From NCBI GenBank assembly GCA_032718475.1, contig JAUCBJ010003659.1, forward strand, positions 1-43,142: a DNA stretch of 43,142 nucleotides, in the 5' to 3' direction. Shown piece by piece: positions 20,234 to 31,147 of this stretch; positions within the stretch are counted from its first letter, which is position 1, and each line of letters begins with the position of its first letter. Under the pieces are notes generated by a model. That model made no database searches. It saw nothing but the letters and a program-made list of their open reading frames with translations, and was not told the origin of the DNA. A program made the position numbers and the translations under genes. Source of the stretch: Nemertoderma westbladi (lineage: Eukaryota > Xenacoelomorpha > Nemertodermatida > Nemertodermatidae).

Positions 20234-21673
20234 GTGGAAGGCGAAGCTACATCCGAGAAACCTCAGAAGAAGGATGCTATTGACATCTATCTGTCGGACT
20301 ATCAACGATTTATAGGTGACAAAGAGCTAAGGAGACGGCTAGCTGGACTTCACCCTAATAGTGAGGGAGCCAAATTTGTGTTGGACTCGTTAGATGTGGA
20401 AATATTATCCGCAGAGCAGCAGATAAAGAAAAGGCAAATACAAGACCGAAGGTCAGCGGCCGCGGCAGAATCTGAAAGGAAAGCAGCAGCGGCAGAGGCT
20501 GAAAGAAAAGCGGCAGCGGCAGCGGCAGAATCTGAAAGAAAAGCGGCAGCGGCAGCAGCAGAATCTGAAAGGAAAGCGGCAGCGGCAGAGGCTGAAAGAA
20601 AAGCGGCAGTGGCAGAAGCAGAAAGATGAGCAGCTGAAGAGACAACCCAACTAGAGTTGGTAAATCTTCAAGCGAAGCAAGATTACTTAAATAAACAGAG
20701 AACAGCTACTCAGATGCAACTACTGAGTCGATCTACTCCCAGAAGACAGGGATTTACCTCCTCGGATGAAGGTGATACAACGGATCCCGAGGGAAGAGGT
20801 AGTAAATCTCGTTCGAGCGGACGTAGAAGAACGCCACACCGTCAGAAGTTACCAAATTTGCCTCCGGCGGTGAGAAGGCAACTAGCCAATGTAGATTTAA
20901 GTAATCCTGAGCCTACAGACCAAATTATTAGAGTAGACAGACTCCCTACTATAATAGACGAGCTCGAAATAATTAGGCCTGTCATTGAAGCCACTCCTGG
21001 GATAGAGACCCCTGTACTTCCAGAACCTAACTCTAAATTCCCTTTGCACAGTACTAAACTACCTGTGCCCAGTAGATAAGCCCCGGAACCACATCCGGTC
21101 CTGGACGCCGAGCAAGACATAAATGACTTGTCTCCCATCGTCCCTACGCGTCACCCCGCTACTATGTTGGCAGCTCACGCTTCAGCAGTTGAGTGGGTGG
21201 ACAAGGGACGGCGGGGGATGAATCGCCTGCTCGGGCAGCTGGAAGACCATAAACAAAGGTCTTCCCAGCAGGTCCGAGAGTTGGAAGGGACTGTTCAGCA
21301 GTTGAAGGGAACAGTAAGAGAGAGTAGGTTAGAGTTGCAAGAAGTACAGCAGAGTATCGCTGTAGAGCGCGATAAATTAGTAAATATACAAATGGGTATA
21401 CCACCACCCCCTGTAACAATGTGTCAACCCGTTAGGTCTGAAGTATTTCATGCGCAAGGTGTGGAGCCTACACGCATCTATACTGCTAGTGAAGTAGAAA
21501 CTCCTATAGTAAACCCTATTAAGGGTAATTATAAACCCGTTGTTAATGATATCCCATACAGATCTGATCATAATCTGAGAAATTTATATACCGATAACTC
21601 GATATTAAATAATACGATGGCTCAAGAAAGTTTTACACGTCAAATGGCTAGAACTGAGCCCGTCAAGCGGTAA
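20234..21673 (+). pseudogene. Gag middle region with Ala/Glu/Arg/Lys repeat coiled coil, family A copy 2
   Basis: A single frame runs the whole way, broken by TGA 20627-20629 and TAA 21077-21079. It begins with a charged segment (KKDAIDIYLSDYQRF). At 20451-20627 it has a run of imperfect 'AERKAAAA' / 'SERKAAAA' repeats forming a long highly charged helix, then a basic Arg/Ser segment, a Pro-rich linker and a second coiled coil (QLEDHKQRSSQQVRELEG, near 21236). The frame ends at TAA 21671-21673, where a one-base shift leads into DUF1759. It is a structural Gag segment with no enzymatic motif. Confidence 0.6.
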
Positions 21674-24035
21674 AGGTGGGAGAGGTCGTCAAGTTCAATG
21701 GAGATGAGATGAAATGGTTACCTTTTAATGAATATTATAAAGATAACATACAGAACTCTGTACTATCTAACGGAGATAAACTTAGATTCCTCATCGAGTG
21801 CTTGGAAGGACCTCCCAAGTAAAGTTTATTGGACATCCAGACGGATTAAGACAAGTTTGGGATACACTAAACATCAGGTATGGTAATAGGACTAACATAG
21901 CTAGGTATTTGTATGCGAAATTAGTAGCGCCCCGAAAATTTCTTAGCAGCGGGATTATAGAGTTTTCCGATGAGATTCAGGAGATCTGTAGACAGCTAGA
22001 TTGGTTAGGTAAGTCTCAGGAATACCAGAGTTCTATGGTTGTTGGTGCCGTAGCATCTACTTTGCCAAAGGGTGGAGTAGGTACTCGCTGGGATAAAAGA
22101 GTTCTCTATATGATGGACCAGCAACAAAGAGACCCTACCATGGCTGATCTAATGTCATTCTTAAATGGAGAGGTAAGATTACAGCTCCTAAAGCAGTCCA
22201 GAGAGAAGACACCAGAAAGTAAGGTGAGTGAAAAACCCGTTTCTAGGAGAAAGGTAACACCAGTGTGTTATATGGACGATGGCGAAAGCCAAACCTCATA
22301 CGAGGAAAACAGCGGTAAGGACACCGAAAGATCTTATTATGTCAATAAATCGAGGAAAGACGTAAGTAAATCTAAGTCTCGAACCAGTGACAGGAGAGAA
22401 CAAGTAACAACTCCTCCTACATCTCCTAAGATAATTCATGGAAGAAAGCCCAAGGAAAGAAAAAGTGTGCACAACACAACACAGGTTAAAGTAAGTAACA
22501 TCAAGCCCAAATGTGTATTGTGCGACGGGCCACATTGCTTGAGTGGGTGTGATGAATTCTTGAAGAAATCCCTGAAGGATAGACGTGATGTCATGTGGGA
22601 TAAGCGGTTGTGTTATAATTGCCTCAGACGAGGACATCAAAGACGGACCTGTTACTCAGACGCGAGGTGTGCTAAGTGCGGCGCGAAACATCATATCTTG
22701 CTGCACACCGAATTTGACAGAACCCGCACGAGTCAGGTAAGTGAGCCCGAACTACATGTCCAATTCAGTGATGTGAACGACACTGACCACAGTTCTGAGA
22801 TGGAAGGATTCTGCACGGACGAATTCTCCAACGAAAATGAATCCTGTTATATGATAAACACCACAGTGTATCGAGCACTTGCGTACGAGATTGAATCGGA
22901 AGTGGAAAATCCTCGACTGACTATTCCGGACCAACAACCATCTTGGAAAGCGCCAACTTCCTCTGTCGGAATCCGGGAATTTCCTGTTGTGCAACTGAGA
23001 GTCCATGGGCTAGGGAAGAGCCTAATAGTAAATGCCCTCCTTGACTCCGGCAGCACAGGTACATTCATTGACAAAGATCTAGCCGAAGACATCTTTGCTG
23101 GACAACCCAAGTTCCGAACTAAGTTGAACCTTTCCGGAATTATGCAGGTTTGGAAATCCACAGTAGCCACAGATTACTACGTGGGTGCGTTGTCCACTCC
23201 CCAGGATGAACTAGGAGAACATAGTGTAAGGTCGGTCAAAATGGTGGCTATAAAGAACTTTGCTACTAGCCAAGTGGAACCTTACAACTGGGATGAAGAC
23301 CATTTTACCCAGCAACATGATATACCTAGATTTAACACCGATTACCCAGGGGTGCAGATATTAATCGGCCAAAATGTGCGCGACGAAGGCGCTATGAAGG
23401 TGCAAAACGAGGCGCTTGAAACATTAGAAAAACGGCCTGCTCGACCGCAACCATTGCAAACGTACGCGGGAAGAACGAGAGTAGGTTGGTACTTCACTGG
23501 CCCTTCCCGTAGAACCCTAATGGAAAGACTCCCTAATGAGAGAATACATCAGGTGGGTGAATGGGAAGAAGAAATCAGTGAGGGAGAAACCACAACTGAG
23601 GGAACCCCATACTCCTCAGACAATGACGATATTAACCAATTATACGATGAGGAAAATAGAATTGATCTCCTCGCCGAGAACCAAACTTGGTTAAACCAAG
23701 TCAACTTATGCCATCTCATCGATCAACATGGCGGACAATTCACATATAGCGATGAATTAAACGAAGTGATAGATCGATACAATAACAAAATCCATGATGA
23801 ACACGCCGTACGATTCTTTACTCAAGAAGCCGTAGAGCGTAATTCCTACGACAAAGCCTTGTCCGTCGAGGAAGAGAGAGCCAAGCAGATTCAGGAAACG
23901 ACTACCCGTTATCTGAAGGACGAAGGTCGCCGCTATGAGATTGGTCTTCCGTTCCGACGGCGAGAACTCAACTTTATAAATAACCGACCTTTAGCAGAAA
24001 AGAGAATCGCGCAACTACATCAGGAAAATGTATAA
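21673..24035 (+). pseudogene. DUF1759, zinc knuckles, protease and RT start, family A copy 2
   Basis: DUF1759 opens in the frame from 21673 (KVGEVVKFNGDEMKW) and hits a stop at 21820-21822. The cause is visible: ten bases present in copy 1 after 'cccaagt' are missing here. The frame from 21823 continues DUF1759, with zinc knuckles CVLC...H...C, CYNC-x4-H-x4-C and CAKC...HH near 22510-22720. The DUF1758 protease has DSG at 23043-23051. The RT N-terminal block (LPFRRRELNFINNRPLAEKR) ends at TAA 24033-24035 after a frameshift near 24027. Identity with copy 1 is high over gag and protease. Confidence 0.75.
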
Positions 24036-24468
24036 AACCCAGCTGAAGAAATTTATCGATAAAGGATACGCGGAGCACGTACCGGAAGAAGCACCCATAA
24101 TGGAGATAATGTATTATCTAACACATCATTACGTTCTTAAGCCCGGTAAACCCAACGAAGTCCGGGTAGTGTTTGATTGCTCCGCCCTTTACATGGGTCA
24201 ATCCCTGAACTCAGAACTGTTGCCGGGACCCAACTTTCTCCAATCCTTGTTGGGAATATTATTAAGACTGCGGCAATATTCTATCGCATTCGCTTCGGAC
24301 ATAGAAGGCATGTTCTTACAAGTCAAGGTGCTGGATAGGGATCGAGACAGCCTACGATTTCTGTGGAGGCCTCAACCAAAAACTGGTGGAGTACTGGATG
24401 ACCATCCAAGCTTTCGGGATCATCTCGAGCCCCTCGAACACTTGTTCGGTAGTGCGTACCACTGCTGA
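24028..24468 (+). pseudogene. RT fingers/palm, first part, family A copy 2
   Basis: This continues RT in a shifted frame: KKFIDKGYAEHVPEEAP, HHYVLKPGKPNEVRVVFDCSA, and IAFASDIEGMFLQVKV with the first catalytic Asp. It is native up to about LRFLWRP (24370); the residues after that result from a frameshift. Confidence 0.7.
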
Positions 24469-24949
24469 TGACAACCGAGACACCTTCTCTAAAGCTGTTA
24501 TTGACAACATCAAACGGGATATATACATGGACAACAATTTAAAGTCCCTCCCATCGGTGGAAGAAGCCATTGATGTTGCTAAGGGAACGGTAGAGTGCTT
24601 ACAATGCGGTGGATTTCGGCTAACCAAATTCACTAGTAACTCCCGTGAGTTTCTGGAATCGATCCCGGTAGAAGACCGAGGTGTTAAAGATCTGGACCTC
24701 ATCAAGGACGATCTTCCGGAAACCAAGACGCTTGGTTTAAAATGGGACACGGAGAGAGATATCTTGTTTTTCCAGTTAAAACAGCGAGATAATCCAGTTA
24801 GAACTAAACGGATTGGTCTAAGTATCCGAGAACTTATTTCGATCCATTGGGATTTATTAGCCCAGTTATATTGGTTGCTCGGAGCTAGGTGCAACAAATG
24901 TGGCTCGAAAACCACTCGTGGGATGATCCACTTAAGGGAGAACTACTAA
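24386..24949 (+). pseudogene. RT palm/thumb with altered active site YMDN, family A copy 2
   Basis: The native frame resumes near 24386 (VEYWMTIQAFG). The catalytic box that normally reads Y-V/M-D-D is YMDN at 24524-24535, replacing the second metal-binding Asp with Asn. CLQCGGFRLTKFTSNSREF and LGLKWDTERD follow as in other Pao RTs. The frame is lost again near 24885. The YMDN change alone should abolish polymerase activity. Confidence 0.7.
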
Positions 24950-25311
24950 AGAAGTGGATGAAATGGAAAGGTTCTCTACCATCCATCGAGAACTTTAAGA
25001 TTTCCTGTTCATATTTTGGTCACGTTCTCCCCACATATTCCTATCAACTCCATGTGTTTGGAGACGCCAGCGATATGGGAATAGGTATAGTAGCCTACCT
25101 GAGGGTTGAAACTCCGGATGGAATTAAAGTTGCCTTGGTCACCTCTAAGGCCTTGATAAACAACAAACTACGAGTTCCTCGAGCGGAGTTAAAGGCAGCT
25201 CTATACGCTACAGCCATCGGCCGGAATGTAACAGAACTGATCGACTATCCACTGGAGAAAACTGTCTATTGGACTGATGCTTTACTCGTTCTGGACATCT
25301 GGAGTATATAA
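24889..25311 (+). pseudogene. RT connection and RNase H, family A copy 2
   Basis: The frame holds the linker (KKWMKWKGSLPSIEN) and RNase H with YQLHVFGDASDMGIG (Asp), VPRAELKAALYA (Glu) and VYWTDALLVL (Asp). It stops at TAA 25309-25311, just before the last RNase H block. RNase H would remove the RNA template during reverse transcription. Confidence 0.7.
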
Positions 25312-26251
25312 CAAATGAAGTCTGTCAGTTCAGCGTCTCCATTACCAACAGAGTAGCCATTATACTCAGTCGCTCTAATGTAGACATTGACCTGGGACAA
25401 TTAATCCAGCCGACATCGCCTCTAGAGGAGCAACCCCTCAAGAACTGATAGATACTCCAGACTGGTTAGGTGGACCCGACTTCCTAAGTAAAGAAGAGGA
25501 TGAATGGCCTCCTCATCTCACCACGGCTGAGATTAGACAAGCCAAGGGAGCGGAGAAAGTCAAACCTAAAACCTGGATGAGTAAATCAAAGTTATTTAAA
25601 CCCGTGATAGATCTGTCTGTACTACACACCTCCGGAGGCGATGCTGTGGATCTAAACTCCCCCACCACGAACAAATCTGTTATAGAAATCAGAGAAAGAG
25701 ACTGGAAATCTGGAACACCAGATGTCTCGCAAGGACTCTCACCTCTCCTGCAGAGAGCAATAAATCATTATAGCTCCTGGAATCAGCTTTGTAAGGCCGT
25801 TGTGTATCTTAAAAGATGTTTCCATCATCACTATTCCAGGACGAAGATCACAAGTGATACCGCTCCAATAATATCCGAAAAGGTCCATGCTATTAAAGAC
25901 CTTCCCGCTTATAAAGTGTCGGATAGGTTTCTGACAGAGAAGATCAGTTACCAAGAGCATGAGGATACCAATAAGCAGATACTGAGACTCCTGCAATGCT
26001 ACGAAGATTCCGATAAGTATTTCCTGTTGTTGAGAAATCCACAGATGCGCTTAAGGGATCGTTTCTCTAGCACAATGATAGATGGGTTACGTGTCGGAGG
26101 GAGATTAACTAATGCTCCTTTGTCCTTTGACACTAAATTTCCCACACTCATTAGAAATCTTGAAATACAAATCAAGATGATTGTAGATGTTCAGAGTAGG
26201 CTTTACCATGCTGGTAGAGAACGAGTTCTTAGCGAAATTCGAACTCGCTAA
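25312..26251 (+). pseudogene. RNase H end and integrase N-terminal domain, family A copy 2
   Basis: RNase H remnants are readable to about 25400. There copy 2 lacks roughly ten bases present in copy 1 (YCPKKFNPTDIASRG) and the frame changes. From about 25405 one frame is open (ASRGATPQEL, DEWPPHLTTAE) through a linker shared with copy 1. It reaches the integrase zinc-binding region (RVGGRLTNAPLSFDTKFP, LYHAGRERVLSEIR) and ends at TAA 26249-26251. The frame continues unchanged after the stop. Confidence 0.65.
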
Positions 26252-26992
26252 TATTTCCATAAGCCCCGTAGAGCTCTGAACCAAGTTCTTAGGAACTGTA
26301 TACCCTGTAGGAAAGCATTCAGTAGGCCTTTAACACAGCGAGAGGCAGAATTACCTAGGGAACGAGTAAGCTTCTATGAACCACCCTTTACTAATATTGG
26401 TGTGGATTTATTTGGCCCTATTGAAGTATATCGTGCTAGGACTATAGTCAAGCGATGGTGTGTAATCTTTGTCTGTATGACTTGTAGAGCGATCCATCTA
26501 GATATGGTGAACGATCTATCTACCAACAGCTTCATACTGAGTTTACGCCAACAGATCGCTCGTTTTGGAACTAGCAACACCATGAGATCCGACAAAGGAA
26601 TGAACTTCATTGGCGCCAATAATGAGATCAAAGCTTACGTGATAGATTGGAACCAAAGACAGGTGGACGATCAGCTAAGGGTAACAGCATCTAGCTGGAC
26701 CTTCAACGCCGCCGACGCCCCTTGGTGGGGAGGAAGTTGGGAGAAATTAATACGGAGCGTGAAGACCGCATTTCACTTTATAGTGCGGTGCCGCGCGTAT
26801 CTCAACAACGAACTTTTGTGGACGTTAATGGAAGAAATCGCCGCCTATCTTAACGAGAGACCGCTTATGCCAGTCTCATCGAGTCCCGACTCCCTAGAAG
26901 CGCTGACACCCGCGCATTTCCTACTAAAGAAACCTGTAGCCATGGCAACAAACTTGGCAACTTATGCAGTTGTTGTCCCGTCGTTTCGCTGA
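26252..26992 (+). pseudogene. Integrase catalytic core, family A copy 2
   Basis: The frame continues from the preceding stop. It shows CIPCRKAF (zinc-binding cysteines), GVDLFGP with Asp 26405-26407, MRSDKGMNFIGA with Asp 26591-26593 (Lys where Asn is usual), and GGSWEKLIRSVK with Glu 26741-26743. The Asp-Asp spacing equals that of family B. The core ends with LTPAHFLL; the frame is then lost near 26980. The triad is kept although the gene is broken. Confidence 0.75.
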
Positions 26993-27365
26993 CCATTTTG
27001 AAAAACATTATCTTCCTACGCTACAACTTCGAACAAAGTGGTTTGCGCAGCAAGAAAACGTCAGCGCCGGAGACATGGTCCTTATTGTGGAATCAGATCT
27101 TCCACGAAAGCGGTGGCAGACAGGTCGTATCATCGAGACTCGTATATCCGATGATGGTTTAGTGCGATCGGTAGAACTCGTCGTCATGTGATGTAACTTT
27201 AAGAAACCTGGAATTGTATTCGAAACACAACAACTTAATCGCCCAGTTGGTCGTTTATGTTTACTGGAAAGAGACCGCGAGTTATCCGGAAACTATGGAA
27301 GGCAAGATACTCTTCCCACGACCACCTCCCTAATCCAACAAACATCTAGGGACTCCCCAACGTAA
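26964..27365 (+). pseudogene. Pol C-terminal DUF5641 domain, family A copy 2
   Basis: This frame has RRFADHFEKHYLPTLQLRTK, GDMVLIVESDLPRKRW and DDGLVRSVEL, the DUF5641 signature. TGA at 27189-27191 interrupts it, but the same frame continues (KKPGIVFETQQLNRPVGRL) to the TAA at 27363-27365, matching the end of the copy 1 ORF. DUF5641 follows integrase in BEL/Pao elements and probably aids integration. Confidence 0.7.
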
Positions 27366-28877
27366 CAGCGTTTGGAGTGGGTGTGTGACTACATTATTTG
27401 ATATTTTTTTTATTATTTTTATATTTATGTATGTATTATTACGTAATTTTATTATTATAATCGTTTTCTTTAATTTTATTTAGTAGAATAATTTTTTAGC
27501 GATTATTCAGTAGATTAATGCAATATATATTCGTGTTTATTACTTAATTACTTAGCATTATATATTTCGTTTAACGGCGAGAAATAATTCATTTTCTCTT
27601 TCCTTACTGTCCGTATCATACTATAAATACGTGACTACAGTAAGATGAAATGTCCGTACTTATTAAAGTACAATACCGCCCCTACTATACTGAAGTATTA
27701 TTGGTAAGTAGAGTATTAGGAATGCAAAGTTCAGATCCTCGTGTCTCGACTACACCAAGCTCTGGGTAGACCTTGGAAACGACTTGCCTCTTCTCACTGA
27801 CATTGCTTCTTGCAATATTGCTCTCATACGTCCCCAGACATGTTCTGGAATAAATCGGTGCTCATCTTAAATATTAAATATTTAATAAATATTTATAAAA
27901 TCTGTTAAAACAAATGTTATAATAGAGTAAATGATAACAAATTGACTCTAGAAAATCTATAAATCAAAAATCTGTTAAAATTTAGATCCTCTAAAATTCT
28001 AGTCGATTAAGATATCGTAGCACTTACCGATACTCTTAAAAAGACAAAATTCCTAGAATTAAGGATCCTAGTACCCAGACATGCTCTGGAATAAAATTGT
28101 GTCTATTTTAATATCAATGTTTATATATCAAATTTTGTCATTTTATACAATTTATAACATTCCCAAAATTCCATTAATTAATAGATCAAGGGAGCGGAGA
28201 TTCACCCTATTAAGTATATTAGTGTGCGAGAATCTCCAGTGTACAGTCAATAGCCAATAAAATTTATAAAATCATGTATAAAGGGGAATATTGACAATTA
28301 AAGAATTACTATTAAATAGCATCCCAGATCTGTATGCATGAGAATTACCCTAATTCTACTGCTAGATTTCCATAATGTCACCATAGCAACAACCACGCTA
28401 GAATTAGAAGCGAGTTAAAAGAACAATAGAAAGCTTGCCCCATTGAATAGCATGCGGAATAAATAGCACCCTGCTAGTATCCAGGGATACATAATAATAA
28501 CGTGGCATTCTGGAAGGCACTGACTAACGGACAAATGGCCCGAATGTGTACAATTTGTGACAGAAGTGTGGAATTTGTGTATTTATAGGTGAAGGTTACT
28601 ACTAAAGTGTGTTTACAGTAGCGAGTCGCAGTTGTGAAAGTTTCCCTGCCTCTGTAGCAAGAACCTCCAGTAATTCTAAGCCCTTGGGATGGACAGTGGA
28701 GTGACTCGCGCTGGTTATTGTTGTCGTTGTGTAGCTACTACGTTGGTGAGAGGCACAGCGACGACAGTACATCAGCGCTGAAGATCTTGCGCTGTCCGGG
28801 GGCATTGAGGGGGAGGCAGCGACGACCGCTGGCCTAAATATCATTAATTATAATATCGATAAACTCATATAGCAGCT
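27366..28877 (+). other. Noncoding spacer between pol and the 3' module, family A copy 2
   Basis: The 1.5 kb is AT-rich and noncoding, and aligns in blocks with 2497-4150 of copy 1. It differs by losing most of one ~190-bp tandem unit. Immediately before the 3' module ATG the sequence 'catatagcag' resembles a splice acceptor in both copies. Such a long conserved noncoding gap suggests a separate mRNA for the 3' module, from an internal promoter or by splicing; neither is shown. Confidence 0.55.
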
Positions 28878-29360
28878 ATGAAGATGCTATTAATAGAAGA
28901 TGATCTTGGTATCATGGAGCGATATACCCTACCATTGCAAGCGTTTGTTGATAGTTTAATAAGCGGCGACGCTAGTCAACCTACTACGGAGGACGATGGC
29001 CGTTATATCGAACCGCCAATTTCAAAGGAACAGCTCACGCGTGAATTGGACTATAGAAAATTCACCGCTCACTATACGCATCATAATGGTACGTATATGG
29101 ACTTCTTAACTACTGGTCATCCTATCGATTTACACGATACGGACGATGTAGACACTGAAAGGGAAATGATCCTATTTAAATATCATACCCAGCGGAGTCA
29201 GAATGATAAACTGAGAATCGAACATGAAGATTCTATTCGAAACCAACTCGAAAGAGAAGACGTTGAAGAACCGGATAAACGCAGTGACTTCAACGAATAT
29301 TTGGAATTCTTGAGAGAAACATATCTCAATGTAGCCAGTCAACAAAATCTAGAAACTTGA
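28878..29360 (+). CDS. Family A 3' ORF X, 160 aa, function unknown
   Basis: ATG 28878 is chosen because copy 1 has an aligned ATG at 4151 and the homology starts there. The protein is acidic, without signal peptide, membrane segment or recognised domain. Landmarks are DDGRYIEPPISKEQL, LDYRKFTAHY, MDFLTTGHPIDLHDTDD and a charged helical C-terminus (DEYLEFLRE-like, near 29295). It ends at TGA 29358-29360. The next ORF is in the same frame 19 codons later, with one further stop between, so X and Y could be one gene broken by two nonsense codons or a true pair. It does not resemble env. Confidence 0.55.
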   Translation: MKMLLIEDDLGIMERYTLPLQAFVDSLISGDASQPTTEDDGRYIEPPISKEQLTRELDYRKFTAHYTHHNGTYMDFLTTGHPIDLHDTDDVDTEREMILFKYHTQRSQNDKLRIEHEDSIRNQLEREDVEEPDKRSDFNEYLEFLRETYLNVASQQNLET

Positions 29361-29417
29361 TATCCTCAAGGTATACATCATAACCCTATGATAGAACTCA
29401 AATAACTCTATTTCACT

Positions 29418-31070
29418 ATGATGTATCTCACCGCCGATCGACTGCTACCTGTTGTACCGGAAAGCTTCGAACAGATGGACGAATATTGTAAAACTGGAGA
29501 AAGATCACCAGCGTTTCCCCTACAAGACGTGCGTCTTTGGTATTATTGCGATGAATGCCCTAGACCCAACCAACAAACGGAAAGACATAAACATCCGCGG
29601 AGACGTTGCGCTAAACACAGTTTTACTCGCTATACTTACGGGAGTTTCGAGCGAAACCTGTTCGATGTATCACCCACGCACGCACGACTCAAACGATCCT
29701 TAAACAAACCTATGATCAGAGTTCCGGAATACTCGGTCAGACCTCCTCATTCCCTGGTGAGACCTCAGACTCTTGATCCTAATAGTATGACGGATCCTCC
29801 TGAGTTGTATTCATTGTTCAAAGATCTAGTGTTACCCAAACAATTAGTCGGTGGCACTCCGGTTGTGGGCTCCCTAGATATTCGCCCATCCTACCTAGGC
29901 GGATTGGGACGCAGACATCTAATATCGCCATTCAACCCATATAATCGTCCCGGTTTAACCCTGATACAACCCGTCACCGAGGTGGAGGAGAGCGTTGTAC
30001 GAAACGCGTTAGACGCTATTCAACAAAAGATCGGAAAAGGAACCTACGATTGTTTAGATAAACGTAAATTGCAGCAACAAGTCCAAGCGGTAAAAGAATT
30101 CGCTTTTCCTCAGTTCGATCGGGAAATCCAGAATCTCGAAGAAGATATCGAACTTGGACGAACCTATTCTCTACAAGAGTTTTTAGACGAACGCTTCCAA
30201 CGACAAGCGGAGGAAAATCAGCCCGAGGAGAAGCACATCGAAATGGATGAGAGAGAAGAAGCAGCTTTAGCCCAGCCAGAAGCTCAAATCCTTATGACTG
30301 ATCTCAATTCCAAAACCATTATTCATCCTTCAATGGTTCCCCATTTCGGAGACAAACTCTTTGCCACGGTACAACCACAACCGGTTGATATCAACTTAAG
30401 ATCTAGAGATATTATCGCTGACGCTCCTATGTTACAACGTCTGCCAATCGAGGCCGCTCGTGTCGATGGTATACTTGTTGAACCTCCGGATAATCGAGCG
30501 GATCTTGTCCATCGTATGGTACACGAGGTCAACCTACGCGCTAGACCTTTACCAAACTCATTTTATGGGATCGAAGACCATTCTTATTATGTCAATTTAA
30601 CTCAATATTATATGGTGAAACCGGAAGATCCTACGCACAGTTTAAAGTTTCTACCATTGATAAATCCCACGGTGACGCATCCAGAGCTACAAGAAGTTCA
30701 TAGACGACCATATGAATATAGAGCCCGAGAACGCGACTTGGAAAGAACCATCAAACCGAGGAAATTTCTCACTACTCACGGTCAACCTACCGCTCTCGTG
30801 CAAACGACTCGTCAGGGACCAGTAAGAGCTGAAGTCCTGAAACGCACTCTAAAGGTTGTTCTCCCTCGTTCCACTGAGGTTGATATCGATCAACCGGGTA
30901 CCTCGACCGGCGGATACACCGACCATAACCCTAAACCTTCCGATGCAATTGTATTGCACCCCTCACCCAGGAGTTATAGCCCTCATAGTAAAGTGGCCCG
31001 CCCCAAAGAGAAAAGGACTCTTACTAGCCTCAAAAAACTTCGTAAACGCCGTTCACGTAAGAAGGACTAA
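29418..31070 (+). CDS. Family A 3' ORF Y, 550 aa, function unknown, possible zinc site and basic tail
   Basis: The frame is uninterrupted from ATG 29418. Residues 44-67 hold C44-x2-C47, H57, H59, C64 and H67, a possible metal site. Residues 75-190 are Pro/Arg-rich (IRVPEYSVRPPHSLVRP, ISPFNPYNRPG). Residues 195-275 are predicted helical and charged (EEDIELGRTYSLQEFLDER). The C-terminal 24 residues are strongly basic (LKKLRKRRSRKKD), like a nuclear or nucleic-acid-binding tail. There is no signal peptide, membrane helix or furin-like pattern supporting env. Copy 1 carries a decayed homologue. A nucleic-acid-binding accessory protein is possible; I know no family to name. Confidence 0.6.
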   Translation: MMYLTADRLLPVVPESFEQMDEYCKTGERSPAFPLQDVRLWYYCDECPRPNQQTERHKHPRRRCAKHSFTRYTYGSFERNLFDVSPTHARLKRSLNKPMIRVPEYSVRPPHSLVRPQTLDPNSMTDPPELYSLFKDLVLPKQLVGGTPVVGSLDIRPSYLGGLGRRHLISPFNPYNRPGLTLIQPVTEVEESVVRNALDAIQQKIGKGTYDCLDKRKLQQQVQAVKEFAFPQFDREIQNLEEDIELGRTYSLQEFLDERFQRQAEENQPEEKHIEMDEREEAALAQPEAQILMTDLNSKTIIHPSMVPHFGDKLFATVQPQPVDINLRSRDIIADAPMLQRLPIEAARVDGILVEPPDNRADLVHRMVHEVNLRARPLPNSFYGIEDHSYYVNLTQYYMVKPEDPTHSLKFLPLINPTVTHPELQEVHRRPYEYRARERDLERTIKPRKFLTTHGQPTALVQTTRQGPVRAEVLKRTLKVVLPRSTEVDIDQPGTSTGGYTDHNPKPSDAIVLHPSPRSYSPHSKVARPKEKRTLTSLKKLRKRRSRKKD

Positions 31071-31147
31071 TAGTTTAGAGTATTTTTGTATTTTAGAAAC
31101 TGTGATTTTTATATTTTATAGACTTAAATCCCATTTTCTGGGAGCGG

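Noticed and set aside
29418-31070. Envelope gene in family A
   Set aside because: No N-terminal signal, no hydrophobic membrane segment, no cleavage-site pattern, and a basic C-terminus that does not fit env.
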